A DNA stretch of 64,000 nt, from contig NZ_OX638201.1 of the NCBI RefSeq assembly GCF_951805225.1, forward strand, positions 3,720,001 through 3,784,000, in the 5' to 3' direction. The notes under the pieces are model-generated. The model was not told the origin of the DNA. It saw nothing but the letters and a program-made list of their open reading frames with translations, and ran no database searches. Below are positions 8,892-18,243 of the stretch, in pieces (positions within the stretch are counted from its first letter, which is position 1; the number at the start of each line of letters is the position of its first letter). The stretch comes from an uncultured Flavobacterium sp. GTDB taxonomy: Bacteria; Bacteroidota; Bacteroidia; Flavobacteriales; Flavobacteriaceae. Both the position numbers and the translations under genes were made by a program.

Positions 8892-10958
8892 TTAGAAATT
8901 GTATTGAATTCTTGCATAAAACTGTCTTCCTGCCAGACTCGGGATTTGGCTAGGATCTGTGTAGTTAAATAAATTATTAGCCCCTGCCTGAAGCATGAAT
9001 TTATCCATAATAAATTTTGAGGCTGATAAGTTTGCTATAAAATAATCCCCTATAAAATTGTCGTATTTGTCCAGAATCCCATTTCCGTTGGTATCAAATA
9101 GTCCATATTTACTTCTATAAAGAACACGTAAATTAACATCGGTTTTTATTGACGGAATAGTATAAGCAAATTTAAGATTGGCTGTATGTTTCGATCTGTT
9201 ATACAGTCCAAAATAGTCAGATTTACTAATTTCAATAGTTTGTAAACTCGAATTGCGGATGTATTTATGGTCATCAAAATTATCAACAACCGATTTGTCT
9301 TTGGCTGTTAAAAATTGGTATCCAAGCGAAACTGAAAAGTCTTTAGTAAAATCATAACTTGAATTAAACTCTAAACCATAAGTAAAAACTTTGCTGTAAT
9401 TGAAGTAGCTAAAAACGTTTTGACCACTTTTTTTTGTAGCAACAACGCCTGTATCAATTAAATCACTAATCGAATTGTAGAAAGCATTTAATTCTACTTT
9501 AAGTTTATTCTTTCTATAATATCCTCCAAAATTAAAATTGATCGAACTTTCCGGTTTCAACGGTTGATCAAAATTTACCCCTGCTACTCTACTACCAATA
9601 ATTCCCTGACTATCAAGTTCATCAAGACGAGCTTCAGCTACATTATATCCTAAAACAGTATATCCTACTGATGGATTTGTAAAATCAAAATATAACTGAC
9701 GGAAATCTGGTGCTTTATATCCATATCCTACTGAACCTTTTAAAGAAAAATTGGCATTGAATTTATAATTTACCGCTAGCTTAGGACTCAATTGCGATGC
9801 ATATTTGCTATGGTTATCATATCTGAATCCTGCAAGAATATTTAATTTATCTGTTGGATTATAATCATACTGCAGGTAAATATATTGTGAATTAAACTGG
9901 ACATTATTAGCAAAATAGGTACGATCTAAGGTTTCATAATTTAATCCTGCTCCTGCTGTTAATTTATCCCTATTTATAGACCAGGTGGTTCTTATTTCTG
10001 GTCGAACAAGCCACTGATTATAATATGATTTCTCAAAAAGCACATTATTGGGATCATTCAAAAAAGCATCATTCTTATAATTGGTCGCATACAATTCATA
10101 TTCCCAGTATAATCTGGAATTCCATCTGTGTTCTAATTTAATTTGCGAATTCCACTCATTTTCCTTTGCATCGCCAGCGTATCTTTCAGTTTCAATTATA
10201 GCTTTGTTATCCATCTTTTGATAAAAAAAACGGTTGCTTACAGTTAATTTAAGATTTTCAGAAAAATCGTAATATATTTTTGGCTGAATTGTAGTGTTAT
10301 GATATTTTTCAACATTCTGTAACCATGAATCTTTATACAAGTTAAATCCATCAGTTGAATAATAATTGGCAAATAAGTTGGCTGCAAATTTTTTCTTCTT
10401 CCAAAGTAAATTAGCATTCGCATCATTGGTATTAAATGTGCCATATCGATAAGACAGATTACCAGAAAACATATCTTTTTTAGGTCTTTTTGTAATTACA
10501 TTAATCACTCCGCCCATTGCTTCTGAACCATATAAAGCAGAAGATGCTCCTTTTACAATTTCAATTCTCTCAATATTTCCAACAGAAATTCTTGATAAAT
10601 CCAAAACTCCGGAACTTCTTCCAACAAGCGGAACTCCATCGATAAGAATCATTGTATATGCGGCATCAAGACCTTGAATCTGAACACCTTCAAAACCACT
10701 TTCATCAGGAATTAAAATAATCCCTGTTTGCTCATTTAGAATTTCATTTAATCTTGTAACACCCGATTTTATAATTGCTTCAGATGTTATAACGGTCATT
10801 GGCAATGGCAATGAAGAAAGCACTCTTTCTGTCCTTGTTGCCGTTGTAACCGTTACTTCTGATAATTCATTCGATTTAATACTATCTTTTTGTTTTTCTT
10901 GCCCAAAAGATATTTGGCAAAAAAGAAAAGCAGCAAAAAGGGTAAATTTTATTTTCAT
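8892..10958 (-). CDS. hmuR: TonB-dependent outer-membrane receptor (HmuR-like)
   Basis: 688 residues: signal peptide to about residue 19, a TonB-box-like stretch (SEVTVTTATRTERVL), a plug domain (about 40-150, with IQGLDAAYTMILIDGVPL and SALYGSEAMGGVINVITKR), then a 22-strand-type barrel ending in Phe (YARIQYNF). It imports a ligand across the outer membrane using TonB energy. The hmuY neighbour indicates heme or hemoprotein as substrate. It is transcribed first in the operon and diverges from the DUF6607 gene. Length is normal for the family. Substrate is inference from context. Confidence 0.88.
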   Translation of the reverse strand: MKIKFTLFAAFLFCQISFGQEKQKDSIKSNELSEVTVTTATRTERVLSSLPLPMTVITSEAIIKSGVTRLNEILNEQTGIILIPDESGFEGVQIQGLDAAYTMILIDGVPLVGRSSGVLDLSRISVGNIERIEIVKGASSALYGSEAMGGVINVITKRPKKDMFSGNLSYRYGTFNTNDANANLLWKKKKFAANLFANYYSTDGFNLYKDSWLQNVEKYHNTTIQPKIYYDFSENLKLTVSNRFFYQKMDNKAIIETERYAGDAKENEWNSQIKLEHRWNSRLYWEYELYATNYKNDAFLNDPNNVLFEKSYYNQWLVRPEIRTTWSINRDKLTAGAGLNYETLDRTYFANNVQFNSQYIYLQYDYNPTDKLNILAGFRYDNHSKYASQLSPKLAVNYKFNANFSLKGSVGYGYKAPDFRQLYFDFTNPSVGYTVLGYNVAEARLDELDSQGIIGSRVAGVNFDQPLKPESSINFNFGGYYRKNKLKVELNAFYNSISDLIDTGVVATKKSGQNVFSYFNYSKVFTYGLEFNSSYDFTKDFSVSLGYQFLTAKDKSVVDNFDDHKYIRNSSLQTIEISKSDYFGLYNRSKHTANLKFAYTIPSIKTDVNLRVLYRSKYGLFDTNGNGILDKYDNFIGDYFIANLSASKFIMDKFMLQAGANNLFNYTDPSQIPSLAGRQFYARIQYNF

Positions 10959-10983
10959 TATTTTTATTCAGTCTTAATAATGG

Positions 10984-11036
10984 CGCAAATATAGAAACTA
11001 TTTTTATTTGTTCTAAATAAAAAACATATATTTGCG
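10984..11036. promoter_or_regulatory. Mirrored divergent promoters between hmuRY and DUF6607
   Basis: CGCAAATATA (10984-10993) and TATATTTGCG (11027-11036) are exact inverted copies 33 bases apart. Each contains a perfect -7 element TATATTTG, one firing left into hmuR and one right into the DUF6607 gene. For the rightward promoter a TTG at 11008-11010 lies 16 bases upstream. The AT-rich middle could also hold an operator for an iron or heme regulator, but no Fur-box could be confirmed. Confidence 0.65.
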
Positions 11037-11065
11037 AAAAATTTTAAAACAAAAAAAATAAAGTT

Positions 11066-11968
11066 ATGATTTCAAAAAGCCTCTATTTTTCAGCCATAAT
11101 GGCTTTGACATGCAGCCTTGGTTTCAGTCAGGACAAAAAACAACAAGACATTAAGTCAATCAAATCAATGTGTGGTTGTTATGAAGTAAAATTTAATTTT
11201 ACAGAAACTTTTAAATACCCTAAAGATTCTATTACATATAAATCTTCACCAACTAAACACGAGACTGCATTAGAATGGGTAGGTTTATTAGAAGACACTC
11301 CAAATAAAATTGTAATGCAACACTTATTAATAGTAAGTGACGATATGATCATCAAACACTGGAGACAAGATTGGTTGTACGAAAACACTGATTTATATTC
11401 ATTTGACAAAGGAACTTCTTGGAAATACAAAAAATTAGACAAGAAAGCTGTTAAAGGACAATGGACTCAAAAAGTATATCAAGTAGATGATAGTCCAAGA
11501 TATGAAGGATCTTCAACTTGGGTACATGTAGATGGACAAGATTACTGGTCAAATGTTGCTGATGCGCCTCTACCAAGAAGAGAGCAAACTATACGTAATG
11601 ACTATAATGTTTTGAAAAGAAGAAACATCCACGAAATTACTGCTACAGGATGGAATCATGAACAAGACAACGATAAATTGGTTAGAGATGACAGTGGAAA
11701 AGATGTTTTGTTAGCACAAGAAAAAGGAATGGATGTTTATACTAAAGTTCCGGATGTTAAATGTATCGCTGCTCAAAAATGGTGGGTTGCCAACAATGCA
11801 CTTTGGAAAAATGTTCGTGACAAATGGCAAACTCTTTTTGACAGACACCAAGACTTAAACTTAGAAGCTAAAGTTGATAAAAAAGCTCTTTATTCTCTTT
11901 TGTTTGATTTAAAACCAGATGCAACAAAAGCAGAAACTGATGCAATCATCAACAAGTTCGTAAAATAA
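11066..11968 (+). CDS. DUF6607 family exported protein, divergent from the heme-uptake pair
   Basis: 300 residues with a signal peptide (cleavage likely after SLGFSQ). The rest is soluble and rich in aromatic and charged residues, with conserved-looking blocks CGCYEVKFNFTETF, IIKHWRQDWLYENTD and GQWTQKVYQVDD. I recognise it as DUF6607, a family of unknown function found in Bacteroidota. Its divergent placement from HmuY and its receptor suggests a part in heme or iron handling, which is inference. A Cys-Gly-Cys near residue 37 and several His and Trp could bind a ligand. Single gene with a terminator directly behind it. Confidence 0.82.
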   Translation: MISKSLYFSAIMALTCSLGFSQDKKQQDIKSIKSMCGCYEVKFNFTETFKYPKDSITYKSSPTKHETALEWVGLLEDTPNKIVMQHLLIVSDDMIIKHWRQDWLYENTDLYSFDKGTSWKYKKLDKKAVKGQWTQKVYQVDDSPRYEGSSTWVHVDGQDYWSNVADAPLPRREQTIRNDYNVLKRRNIHEITATGWNHEQDNDKLVRDDSGKDVLLAQEKGMDVYTKVPDVKCIAAQKWWVANNALWKNVRDKWQTLFDRHQDLNLEAKVDKKALYSLLFDLKPDATKAETDAIINKFVK

Positions 11969-11990
11969 AAATGTTTGTGTTAGTTGCAAA

Positions 11991-12020
11991 AAAGCCGATA
12001 GTGTCAAAACTATCGGCTTT
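11991..12020 (+). terminator. Terminator of the DUF6607 gene
   Basis: AAAGCCGATAG and CTATCGGCTTT form an 11-bp stem with an 8-base loop, followed by T-rich sequence on the plus strand, 22 bases after the stop codon. Confidence 0.9.
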
Positions 12021-12031
12021 TTTATATAAAA

Positions 12032-12060
12032 AAACCGTCTAAATCAAGTTTAGACGGTTT
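12032..12060 (-). terminator. Second hairpin, T-tail on the minus strand
   Basis: AAACCGTCTAAA pairs fully with TTTAGACGGTTT around TCAAG. The T run follows on the minus strand, so it would back up the argS terminator against read-through. Confidence 0.65.
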
Positions 12061-12218
12061 AATCATTTATTCCTTATTTTCTTCTAAAAGCTTACTAATT
12101 TAAAATAACTAAAAAAATATAAGGAGATGTTTTGCTAATTATTAACTAACAAAACTTGTCGTAAAAATATGCTGTCATATAGCCTAAATCTGACACTATA
12201 AGTTTTAAAAGCAATAAA

Positions 12219-12250
12219 AAAAGCCAATAATTTTTCAACTATTGGCTTTT
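12219..12250 (-). terminator. argS terminator
   Basis: AAAAGCCAATA and TATTGGCTTTT form an 11-bp stem; T runs follow on both strands, so it may work in both directions. It lies 22 bases past the argS stop. Confidence 0.85.
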
Positions 12251-12271
12251 TAATCTTAAGTATTAAAACTT

Positions 12272-14050
12272 TTACATTCTTTCCGGAACTTCGATTCCTA
12301 ATAATGTAAAGGCTGATTTTATAACTTCGGCTACTTTTTGAGAAAGCTGAACTCTGAATATTTTTTTTGTCAAATCGATTTCACCTAATATATGAACGGA
12401 TTGATAAAATGAATTGTACTCTTTTACTAAATCATATGTATAATTAGCAATTAAAGCAGGACTATGATTTTGAGCAGCATTTTGAATTACTTCCGGGAAA
12501 AGCTCGATTTGTTTTACCAATTCTTTTTCTTTTTCGTGTAATTCTTGTATGTCTGTTTTGGCTGAAAAATCAAAATCGGCTTTACGAATTATCGATTGAA
12601 TTCTCGCGTAAGTATATTGTATAAATGGACCAGTATTTCCTGCAAAATCTACAGATTCTTCAGGGTTAAACAAGATACGTTTTTTAGGATCTATTTTTAA
12701 AATGTAATATTTCAATGCTCCTAAACCAATTGTTTTGTACAACTTAGCTTTTTCTTCTTCAGAATAACTGTCCAGTTTCCCTAAATCTTCTGAAATTTGT
12801 TTTGCTGTGTCTGTCATATCCTGCATCAAATCATCAGCATCTACAACAGTTCCTTCACGACTTTTCATTTTTCCAGAAGGTAAATCTACCATTCCGTATG
12901 ACAAATGATATAGAGTTGAAGACCAATCAAAACCTAATTTTTTCAAGATTAAGAATAAAACTTTAAAGTGATGATCTTGCTCGTTTCCAACTGTGTAAAC
13001 CATTCCACCAACATCCGGCATGTCTTTAACACGCTGAATTGCTGTTCCAATATCTTGCGTCATATAAACTGCAGTTCCATCTGAACGCAAAACAATTTTA
13101 CGATCTAAACCTTCATCTGTCAAATCAATCCAAACTGAACCATCAGGATCTTTTTCGAAAACTCCTTTGTCAAGTCCAACCTGAACAACATCTTTTCCTA
13201 ATAAATACGTATTACTTTCATAATAATATTTATCAAAATTTACTCCAAGATTAGTGTATGTTATTGCAAAACCATCATAAACCCATTGGTTCATCATTTT
13301 CCAAAGCGAAATTACTTCTTCATCTCCAGATTCCCATTTTTGCAGCATTTCCTGAGCTTCAACAATAATTGGAGCTTGTTTTTTTGCTTCTTCTTCAGTT
13401 TTACCGGCTTCTATTAATTGATTGATTTCGCCTTTGTAAGCTTTATCAAATTCAACATAATATTTACCAACCAGTTTATCTCCTTTTAAATTTGAACTTT
13501 GAGGAGTTTCACCATTTCCAAATTTCTGCCAAGCCAGCATTGATTTACAAATATGAATTCCACGATCGTTTATAATTTGAGTTTTATATACTTTTTTTCC
13601 CGATGCTTTAATAATTTCGGCCACAGAATATCCTAACAAATTGTTACGAACGTGTCCTAAATGCAAAGGTTTATTAGTATTTGGCGAAGAATATTCTACC
13701 ATTATTGCTTTATCTTCCGGATTTGGAGTTACATATCCAAACTTATTATTCTCTCTGATTTCATTGAAGAAATTCAAATAATAACTGTCAGCAATTACTA
13801 TATTCAAAAAACCCGAAACAACATTAAAACGTGCTACTTCAGGAAGATTTTCTACTAAATAATTCCCTATTTTATTTCCTAATTCTACTGGATTGCTTTT
13901 AATAACTTTTAGCAAAGGAAAAATCACCATTGTTATATCTCCTTCAAACTCTTTTCTAGTAGTTTGAAACTCGATTTTATCAACAGTAACATCAAATAAT
14001 GCTTGTATTGCTTTTTGTATAGAAGGTGTAAGAATTTGTTGTAATGACAT
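12272..14050 (-). CDS. argS: Arginyl-tRNA synthetase
   Basis: 592-residue class I synthetase that charges tRNA-Arg with arginine. Features in order: the N-terminal tRNA-recognition (Arg-N) domain, the HIGH-type motif HLGH at 130-133 within SSPNTNKPLHLGHVRNN, the catalytic Rossmann core, the KMSKS-like GKMKSREGT near residue 400, and the C-terminal DALR anticodon-binding domain ending in LLGIEVPERM. Length fits the family. Single-gene unit with its own promoter element and terminator. Confidence 0.97.
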   Translation of the reverse strand: MSLQQILTPSIQKAIQALFDVTVDKIEFQTTRKEFEGDITMVIFPLLKVIKSNPVELGNKIGNYLVENLPEVARFNVVSGFLNIVIADSYYLNFFNEIRENNKFGYVTPNPEDKAIMVEYSSPNTNKPLHLGHVRNNLLGYSVAEIIKASGKKVYKTQIINDRGIHICKSMLAWQKFGNGETPQSSNLKGDKLVGKYYVEFDKAYKGEINQLIEAGKTEEEAKKQAPIIVEAQEMLQKWESGDEEVISLWKMMNQWVYDGFAITYTNLGVNFDKYYYESNTYLLGKDVVQVGLDKGVFEKDPDGSVWIDLTDEGLDRKIVLRSDGTAVYMTQDIGTAIQRVKDMPDVGGMVYTVGNEQDHHFKVLFLILKKLGFDWSSTLYHLSYGMVDLPSGKMKSREGTVVDADDLMQDMTDTAKQISEDLGKLDSYSEEEKAKLYKTIGLGALKYYILKIDPKKRILFNPEESVDFAGNTGPFIQYTYARIQSIIRKADFDFSAKTDIQELHEKEKELVKQIELFPEVIQNAAQNHSPALIANYTYDLVKEYNSFYQSVHILGEIDLTKKIFRVQLSQKVAEVIKSAFTLLGIEVPERM

Positions 14051-14071
14051 GTAAACTTATTTTAAAGTGAG

Positions 14072-14079
14072 CAAAGATA
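14072..14079 (-). promoter_or_regulatory. -7 element for argS
   Basis: CAAAGATA on the plus strand reads TATCTTTG on the minus strand, 22 bases before the argS ATG. A -33 TTG at a standard distance is not obvious. Confidence 0.5.
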
Positions 14080-14376
14080 CTGCTTATTCATCAATTAGAG
14101 AAAATCAAAAACATATTAAATTCAAGAAAACGATTAGAATTTCTTAAAAAGTAAATCGTTCTGAATGTTAAAATTATCAAAAAATCAAAATGCTAATCTA
14201 CTATAAAACAGATCATCCATAAATAAAATATTTTTTTTATTTGATTTTCCTGTAACATATCGATGATAAAAGAGTCTTAATAGGGACTTTAAATTCGTTT
14301 GAAGAAAAAAACTAAAAAAAAACAAAATAACAATCATCATCATCAATCAATCAAAAAAATCAATCATTACCATATT
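14080..14376. other. Gene-free AT-rich stretch upstream of the receptor gene
   Basis: About 300 very AT-rich bases with no supported gene. The end (14299-14376) is an open A-rich run in frame with the downstream receptor, encoding a Lys/Asn/His-rich string that I judge untranslated leader because a proper signal peptide begins at the ATG at 14377. No perfect TAnnTTTG element is seen here. Confidence 0.5.
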
Positions 14377-16797
14377 ATGAAACTAAAATTCTTTCTGTTT
14401 GCATTACTGGGTGTATTTGCAACAGCACAAGCCCAAAATGCCGGGGTAGTATCCGGAAAAATTACCGAAAAATCAAATAATGCACCAATTTCTTATGCTA
14501 CAGTTTCTATTAAAGACAACGGAAAAGTAGTTACAGGAGTTAACACAGATGACAATGGTGATTTTACAATTAAAAATTTGGCTCTAAAAAGCTATACGAT
14601 CGAAATTCAATACATTGGATTTAGAAAATATATTGGTTCTGTAATTTTAAGTGATAGCAAAAAAACAGCTACTGTTAATGTATCTCTTGAAGAAGAAGCA
14701 ACACAATTAAAAGGAGTAAACATTGTAGCCGAGCGTTCTACTATTGAACAAAAAATCGATAGAAAAGTAGTAAATGTTGGAAAAGATTTAACTACTGCAG
14801 GAGCTTCTGCTTCTGATATTATGAACAATATTCCATCTGTAAATGTTGATCAGGACGGAAAGCTTTCTCTTCGTGGAAACGATAATGTGCGTGTATTAAT
14901 TGACGGAAGACCTTCGAACATTGATCCTGCTCAATTGTTAAAACAAATTCCTTCGACTTCTATCAAAAAAATTGAGCTAATCACCAATCCAAGTGCGAAG
15001 TATAATCCTGAAGGAATGTCTGGAATCATCAACATTATTCTGCACAAAAATGCTAACACTGGTTTCAACGGAAGTTACAGCGGCGGAATCACTTTTGGAG
15101 AAACAGCTAAATACAATCAATCTTTAGATTTGAACTATAAAACCGGAAAAGTAAATTTCTTTGGAAACGTAGGTCAAAATTTTGGAACTTATTTCAATGA
15201 TGGTCATATCGTGAGATTTGATGAAGACATTGTGCAAAATCTGGATATTAAAAACGATAATGATTCCTACTTATATAAAATTGGAATGGATTATTTAATT
15301 AATGATCATAACACATTGTCTATTTATACCAATCAAAATAAATCAACAGGAAAAGGATTTGTAGACACCAATATTGATTACAACAATGTTACTGATTCTG
15401 ATATTGCAAATATTCTTCAAAAATCAAAATATTGGGGACCGGAAACAACAGGAACTTATAATTTAGCCTACAAACACATCTTTAAAAAAGAAGGTCATAC
15501 TTTAGACATCGAAGGAAATTATAGTGATACAAAAGAAGTTCAAAATGCTTCATTTGATACAAAGGTTACAAATATTGATAATTCTGCCAGTAGCGTTATT
15601 TATGACGATTATATTAACGGAACTCGAAAATTAAGCACTTTGAATGTTGATTATGTTAATCCATTAAACGATAAAACAACATTAGAAGCTGGTGCAGAAG
15701 CGAGAATAACAAGAACCGACAATATTTACATTACAGGAAATCCATCTGTTCCGGTTGCTGACCGAGCTTCAGATTATACTTATGATACAGATATTTACTC
15801 TGCTTATGTGACTTTTGGTCAAAAATTCAAAAAATTTAGCTACCAATTGGGTACTCGTTTTGAAAGTTATAAAGTGGCTGCCAATTTAAATTATGGTAAA
15901 GAGAAATTTGACGATGATTATATTACATTATATCCATCAGCTTATTTTACTTATAATTTGAATGAGAAAAATACTTTACAATTTAGTTACAGCCGTCGTG
16001 TTGACCGACCAAGTTTAGAGCAGACAAAACCTATTCGTGAATTTTCTACTCCATTAGTTACTTCATTGGGAAATCCTGAATTAAGACCTCAGTTTACAAA
16101 TTCTGTTGAAGTAAATTACACTAAAACACTTGAAAAAGGAAGTTTTACAGCAGGTGTTTACGTAAGAAGCATTAATGATCAAATCAGTAGAATTCTATAT
16201 CCTGATGAAACTGATCCAAATCATACGAAACAAATCATGTCTTTTACTAATTATGATCATAATACAGCTTACGGATTTGAAGCTTCTTTCAATTATAAAA
16301 TTACAAAATGGTGGGATATTTCGCCATCTATTGATTTCTCAAGCATTAATCAGCAAGGAGTTGTGTTTTTATATGATCCGGCAACAAAATTAAGCAATCC
16401 AATTGAACGAAAAATTACGGTTGCAGCATTCAACGGACGTATGAATTCAAACTTTAAAGCAAACAAACGTTTAAGCTTTTTATTATTCGGATTTTACAGA
16501 GGTGCAACAGATGGTCTTCAAAATAATAGCCATGAAATGTACAAAATGGACATAGGTTCACGTTATACATTATTAGACAACAAGATGAATATCAGTGTTC
16601 GTTTTAATGACGTATTCAATACAATGAAATATGCTTTTGACACAATGTATCCTTATCCTCAGGCAGGACAATTTACATGGGAAAGTCAAACAGTTTATTT
16701 AGGATTGACTTATAACTTTGGAGGTGCAAAAATCAAAAACCTTCAACGTAAACAAAGAGAAGATAACACTAATAAAGGTGGTGGCGGAATGTTTTAA
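14377..16797 (+). CDS. TonB-dependent-receptor-like outer-membrane protein (OMP_b-brl_3 type)
   Basis: 806 residues from the ATG at 14377, chosen because a signal peptide (MKLKFFLFALLGVFATAQAQ) begins there. A CarboxypepD_reg-like beta-sandwich follows (about 25-110: SGKITEKSNNAPISYATVSI), then a plug-like domain (VLIDGRPSNIDPAQLLKQIP, NPSAKYNPEGMSGIINIIL) and an outer-membrane beta-barrel to the end with a Gly-rich tail (GGGGMF). No SusD partner is nearby, so it is not a SusCD pair. The ligand is unknown; relatives are often annotated simply as outer membrane beta-barrel family. Single gene followed by a terminator. Confidence 0.85.
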   Translation: MKLKFFLFALLGVFATAQAQNAGVVSGKITEKSNNAPISYATVSIKDNGKVVTGVNTDDNGDFTIKNLALKSYTIEIQYIGFRKYIGSVILSDSKKTATVNVSLEEEATQLKGVNIVAERSTIEQKIDRKVVNVGKDLTTAGASASDIMNNIPSVNVDQDGKLSLRGNDNVRVLIDGRPSNIDPAQLLKQIPSTSIKKIELITNPSAKYNPEGMSGIINIILHKNANTGFNGSYSGGITFGETAKYNQSLDLNYKTGKVNFFGNVGQNFGTYFNDGHIVRFDEDIVQNLDIKNDNDSYLYKIGMDYLINDHNTLSIYTNQNKSTGKGFVDTNIDYNNVTDSDIANILQKSKYWGPETTGTYNLAYKHIFKKEGHTLDIEGNYSDTKEVQNASFDTKVTNIDNSASSVIYDDYINGTRKLSTLNVDYVNPLNDKTTLEAGAEARITRTDNIYITGNPSVPVADRASDYTYDTDIYSAYVTFGQKFKKFSYQLGTRFESYKVAANLNYGKEKFDDDYITLYPSAYFTYNLNEKNTLQFSYSRRVDRPSLEQTKPIREFSTPLVTSLGNPELRPQFTNSVEVNYTKTLEKGSFTAGVYVRSINDQISRILYPDETDPNHTKQIMSFTNYDHNTAYGFEASFNYKITKWWDISPSIDFSSINQQGVVFLYDPATKLSNPIERKITVAAFNGRMNSNFKANKRLSFLLFGFYRGATDGLQNNSHEMYKMDIGSRYTLLDNKMNISVRFNDVFNTMKYAFDTMYPYPQAGQFTWESQTVYLGLTYNFGGAKIKNLQRKQREDNTNKGGGGMF

Positions 16798-16841
16798 TCC
16801 CTCTTTTATTAGTAGATTTTAATAGTTCTTGTAGAAAAGAA

Positions 16842-16869
16842 AAGCTTGAAGTATGCCAACTTCAGGCTT
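16842..16869 (+). terminator. Terminator after the outer-membrane receptor
   Basis: AAGCTTGAAGT pairs with ACTTCAGGCTT (one T-G wobble) around a 6-base loop, followed by seven T. Confidence 0.8.
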
Positions 16870-16885
16870 TTTTTATTAACTATTT

Positions 16886-17557
16886 TTATAAAAAATTCTT
16901 TAATTCTTTTACTTCTTCCGGATTTGCAGTTTCGGTATTATCTGTAATGGCCGATGAATGATAAAAAGTTGGTTCCAGTTTATCCTGTAATAATTTAATG
17001 TTCGAAGATCGCAAACCTCCGCCAGGCATAATTTCTATTTTATCTTTGGACCATTTTTGAATCTTTTCTAAAGTAAAAATTCCTTCTTCGACATTAATTC
17101 CTTGTCCTGATGTCAAAATAGTATTAAAACCACATTCAATTACATCTTTAAGAGATTCTTTGACATCTTTTACAACATCAAAAGCACGATGAAAAGTACA
17201 AGAAAGCGGACTTGCTAAATCAACCAATTCTTTGTTGCGTTTTTTATGAACACTTCCGTTTGCTTTTAAAATTCCGAAAACAAAACCATCAACTCCCAAT
17301 TTTTTAAATTGTTTAATATCTTGTTTCATTTCGACAAACTCTTCATCACTATAAACAAAATCTCCACCACGAGGTCTTATGATTACATGCATTTTTATCG
17401 AAACATTCTCCCTCACTTTTAAGGCTAAAATATAATTAGGAGTTGTTCCGCCAAGCTTCATATTATCACAAAGTTCTATTCGATCAGCTCCATTTTCTTG
17501 TGCAATTATGGCCGATTCGTAATTAAAACACGCTATTTCCAGTTGATTTTTTTTCAT
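16886..17557 (-). CDS. cutC: CutC-family protein
   Basis: 223 residues from the ATG at 17557; the frame stays open further upstream but that extension (Arg-rich) is not typical of the family. CutC is a TIM-barrel protein first linked to copper homeostasis, though its biochemical function is disputed. Family signatures seen: LEIACFNYESAIIAQENGADRIELCDN, HVIIRPRGGDFVYSDEE, CTFHRAFD and ILTSGQG, then IMPGGGL. No other copper gene is next to it. Between it and the GIY-YIG gene lies a palindromic repeat. Confidence 0.93.
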   Translation of the reverse strand: MKKNQLEIACFNYESAIIAQENGADRIELCDNMKLGGTTPNYILALKVRENVSIKMHVIIRPRGGDFVYSDEEFVEMKQDIKQFKKLGVDGFVFGILKANGSVHKKRNKELVDLASPLSCTFHRAFDVVKDVKESLKDVIECGFNTILTSGQGINVEEGIFTLEKIQKWSKDKIEIMPGGGLRSSNIKLLQDKLEPTFYHSSAITDNTETANPEEVKELKNFL

Positions 17558-17622
17558 TTTAATTATTTTAAAAAGTATTCTTCGTCTTCGCCTGTTATAT
17601 ATATAATTTAATCGCAATCTAC

Positions 17623-17689
17623 TGTCATCCTGAGCGAAGTCGAAGGCACGCCAATTGTAACGTGGGCTTCGACTCCGCTCAGCCTGACA
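17623..17689. repeat. Palindromic repeat, family 1, copy 1
   Basis: A 67-base element. Its left arm TGTCATCCTGAGCGAAGTCG and right arm CGACTCCGCTCAGCCTGACA pair with few mismatches; CACG and CGTG pair inside the loop. It is much richer in GC than its surroundings. A partial copy (CAAAGTCGAAGGC) follows at about 17720-17733. The same element, in the same orientation, recurs at 18146-18210 on the other side of the nuclease gene. Confidence 0.85.
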
Positions 17690-17744
17690 AACGATATTGT
17701 GTATAGAACATTAATTGAGAGCAAAGTCGAAGGCTAATTTACTA

Positions 17745-18068
17745 CTAAATCTTCTTTTTATTAAAATTTTTAAAATGACTTTCATTCAAACATTCAGAAA
17801 GTTTTTTCAAATCATCCCAATTATCATTTATAATAGCTTCTTTCTTTTTCCTACTCCAACCTTTTACTTGTTTCTCGAATGAAATAGCTTGAATTACATC
17901 ATTAAATTCAGTACAAAAAACTAGTTCCAATGGTCTTTTATTATAAGTGTAACTTTCTTTATTTAAACCAAAACTATGTTCATTGAACCTTCTATCTACA
18001 TCATTTGTTATTCCAGTGTAATAACTATTATCAGAACATTTTAATATATAAACGTAATATCTTTTCAT
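17745..18068 (-). CDS. GIY-YIG nuclease family protein bracketed by palindromic repeats
   Basis: 107 residues from the ATG that gives MKRYYVYILKCSD; an upstream in-frame ATG would add seven residues not typical of the family. Single GIY-YIG domain of the small stand-alone type: YYVYIL and YYTG form the signature, then NDVDRRFNEH with the conserved Arg, and a downstream helix SFEKQVKGWSRKKKEA with a Glu and a basic stretch. Such proteins are predicted endonucleases; most have no known role. The gene is bracketed 55 and 77 bases away by two same-orientation copies of a GC-rich palindrome, which hints at a link between nuclease and repeat. Confidence 0.9.
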   Translation of the reverse strand: MKRYYVYILKCSDNSYYTGITNDVDRRFNEHSFGLNKESYTYNKRPLELVFCTEFNDVIQAISFEKQVKGWSRKKKEAIINDNWDDLKKLSECLNESHFKNFNKKKI

Positions 18069-18145
18069 TTTTTTATTTGATTGAAACACCTATAAAAGTA
18101 AGAAAAATATTTCAGTAAATATTTATCCAATGACCTGAGCGTATT

Positions 18146-18210
18146 TCATCCTGAGCGAAGTGGAAGGCGTACAAATTGGAACGTGGACTTCGACTTCGCT
18201 CAGCCTGACA
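18146..18210. repeat. Palindromic repeat, family 1, copy 2
   Basis: Left arm TCATCCTGAGCGAAGTGGAA and right arm ACTTCGACTTCGCTCAGCCT, with loop sequence (CAAATTGGAACGTGG) close to that of copy 1. Same orientation as copy 1, so the two form a direct repeat around the GIY-YIG gene. Confidence 0.85.
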
Positions 18211-18243
18211 ACAATCTCGCTTAACTTGAAAAATAAGTATAAA

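Noticed and set aside
14299..14376. TTG-started N-terminal extension (Lys/Asn/His-rich) of the outer-membrane receptor
   Set aside because: It would bury the signal peptide that begins at the ATG at 14377.
17623..18210. Insertion sequence or composite transposon around the GIY-YIG gene
   Set aside because: No transposase; the flanking copies are short palindromes in direct orientation without target-site duplications that I could see. Kept as a repeat-nuclease observation instead.
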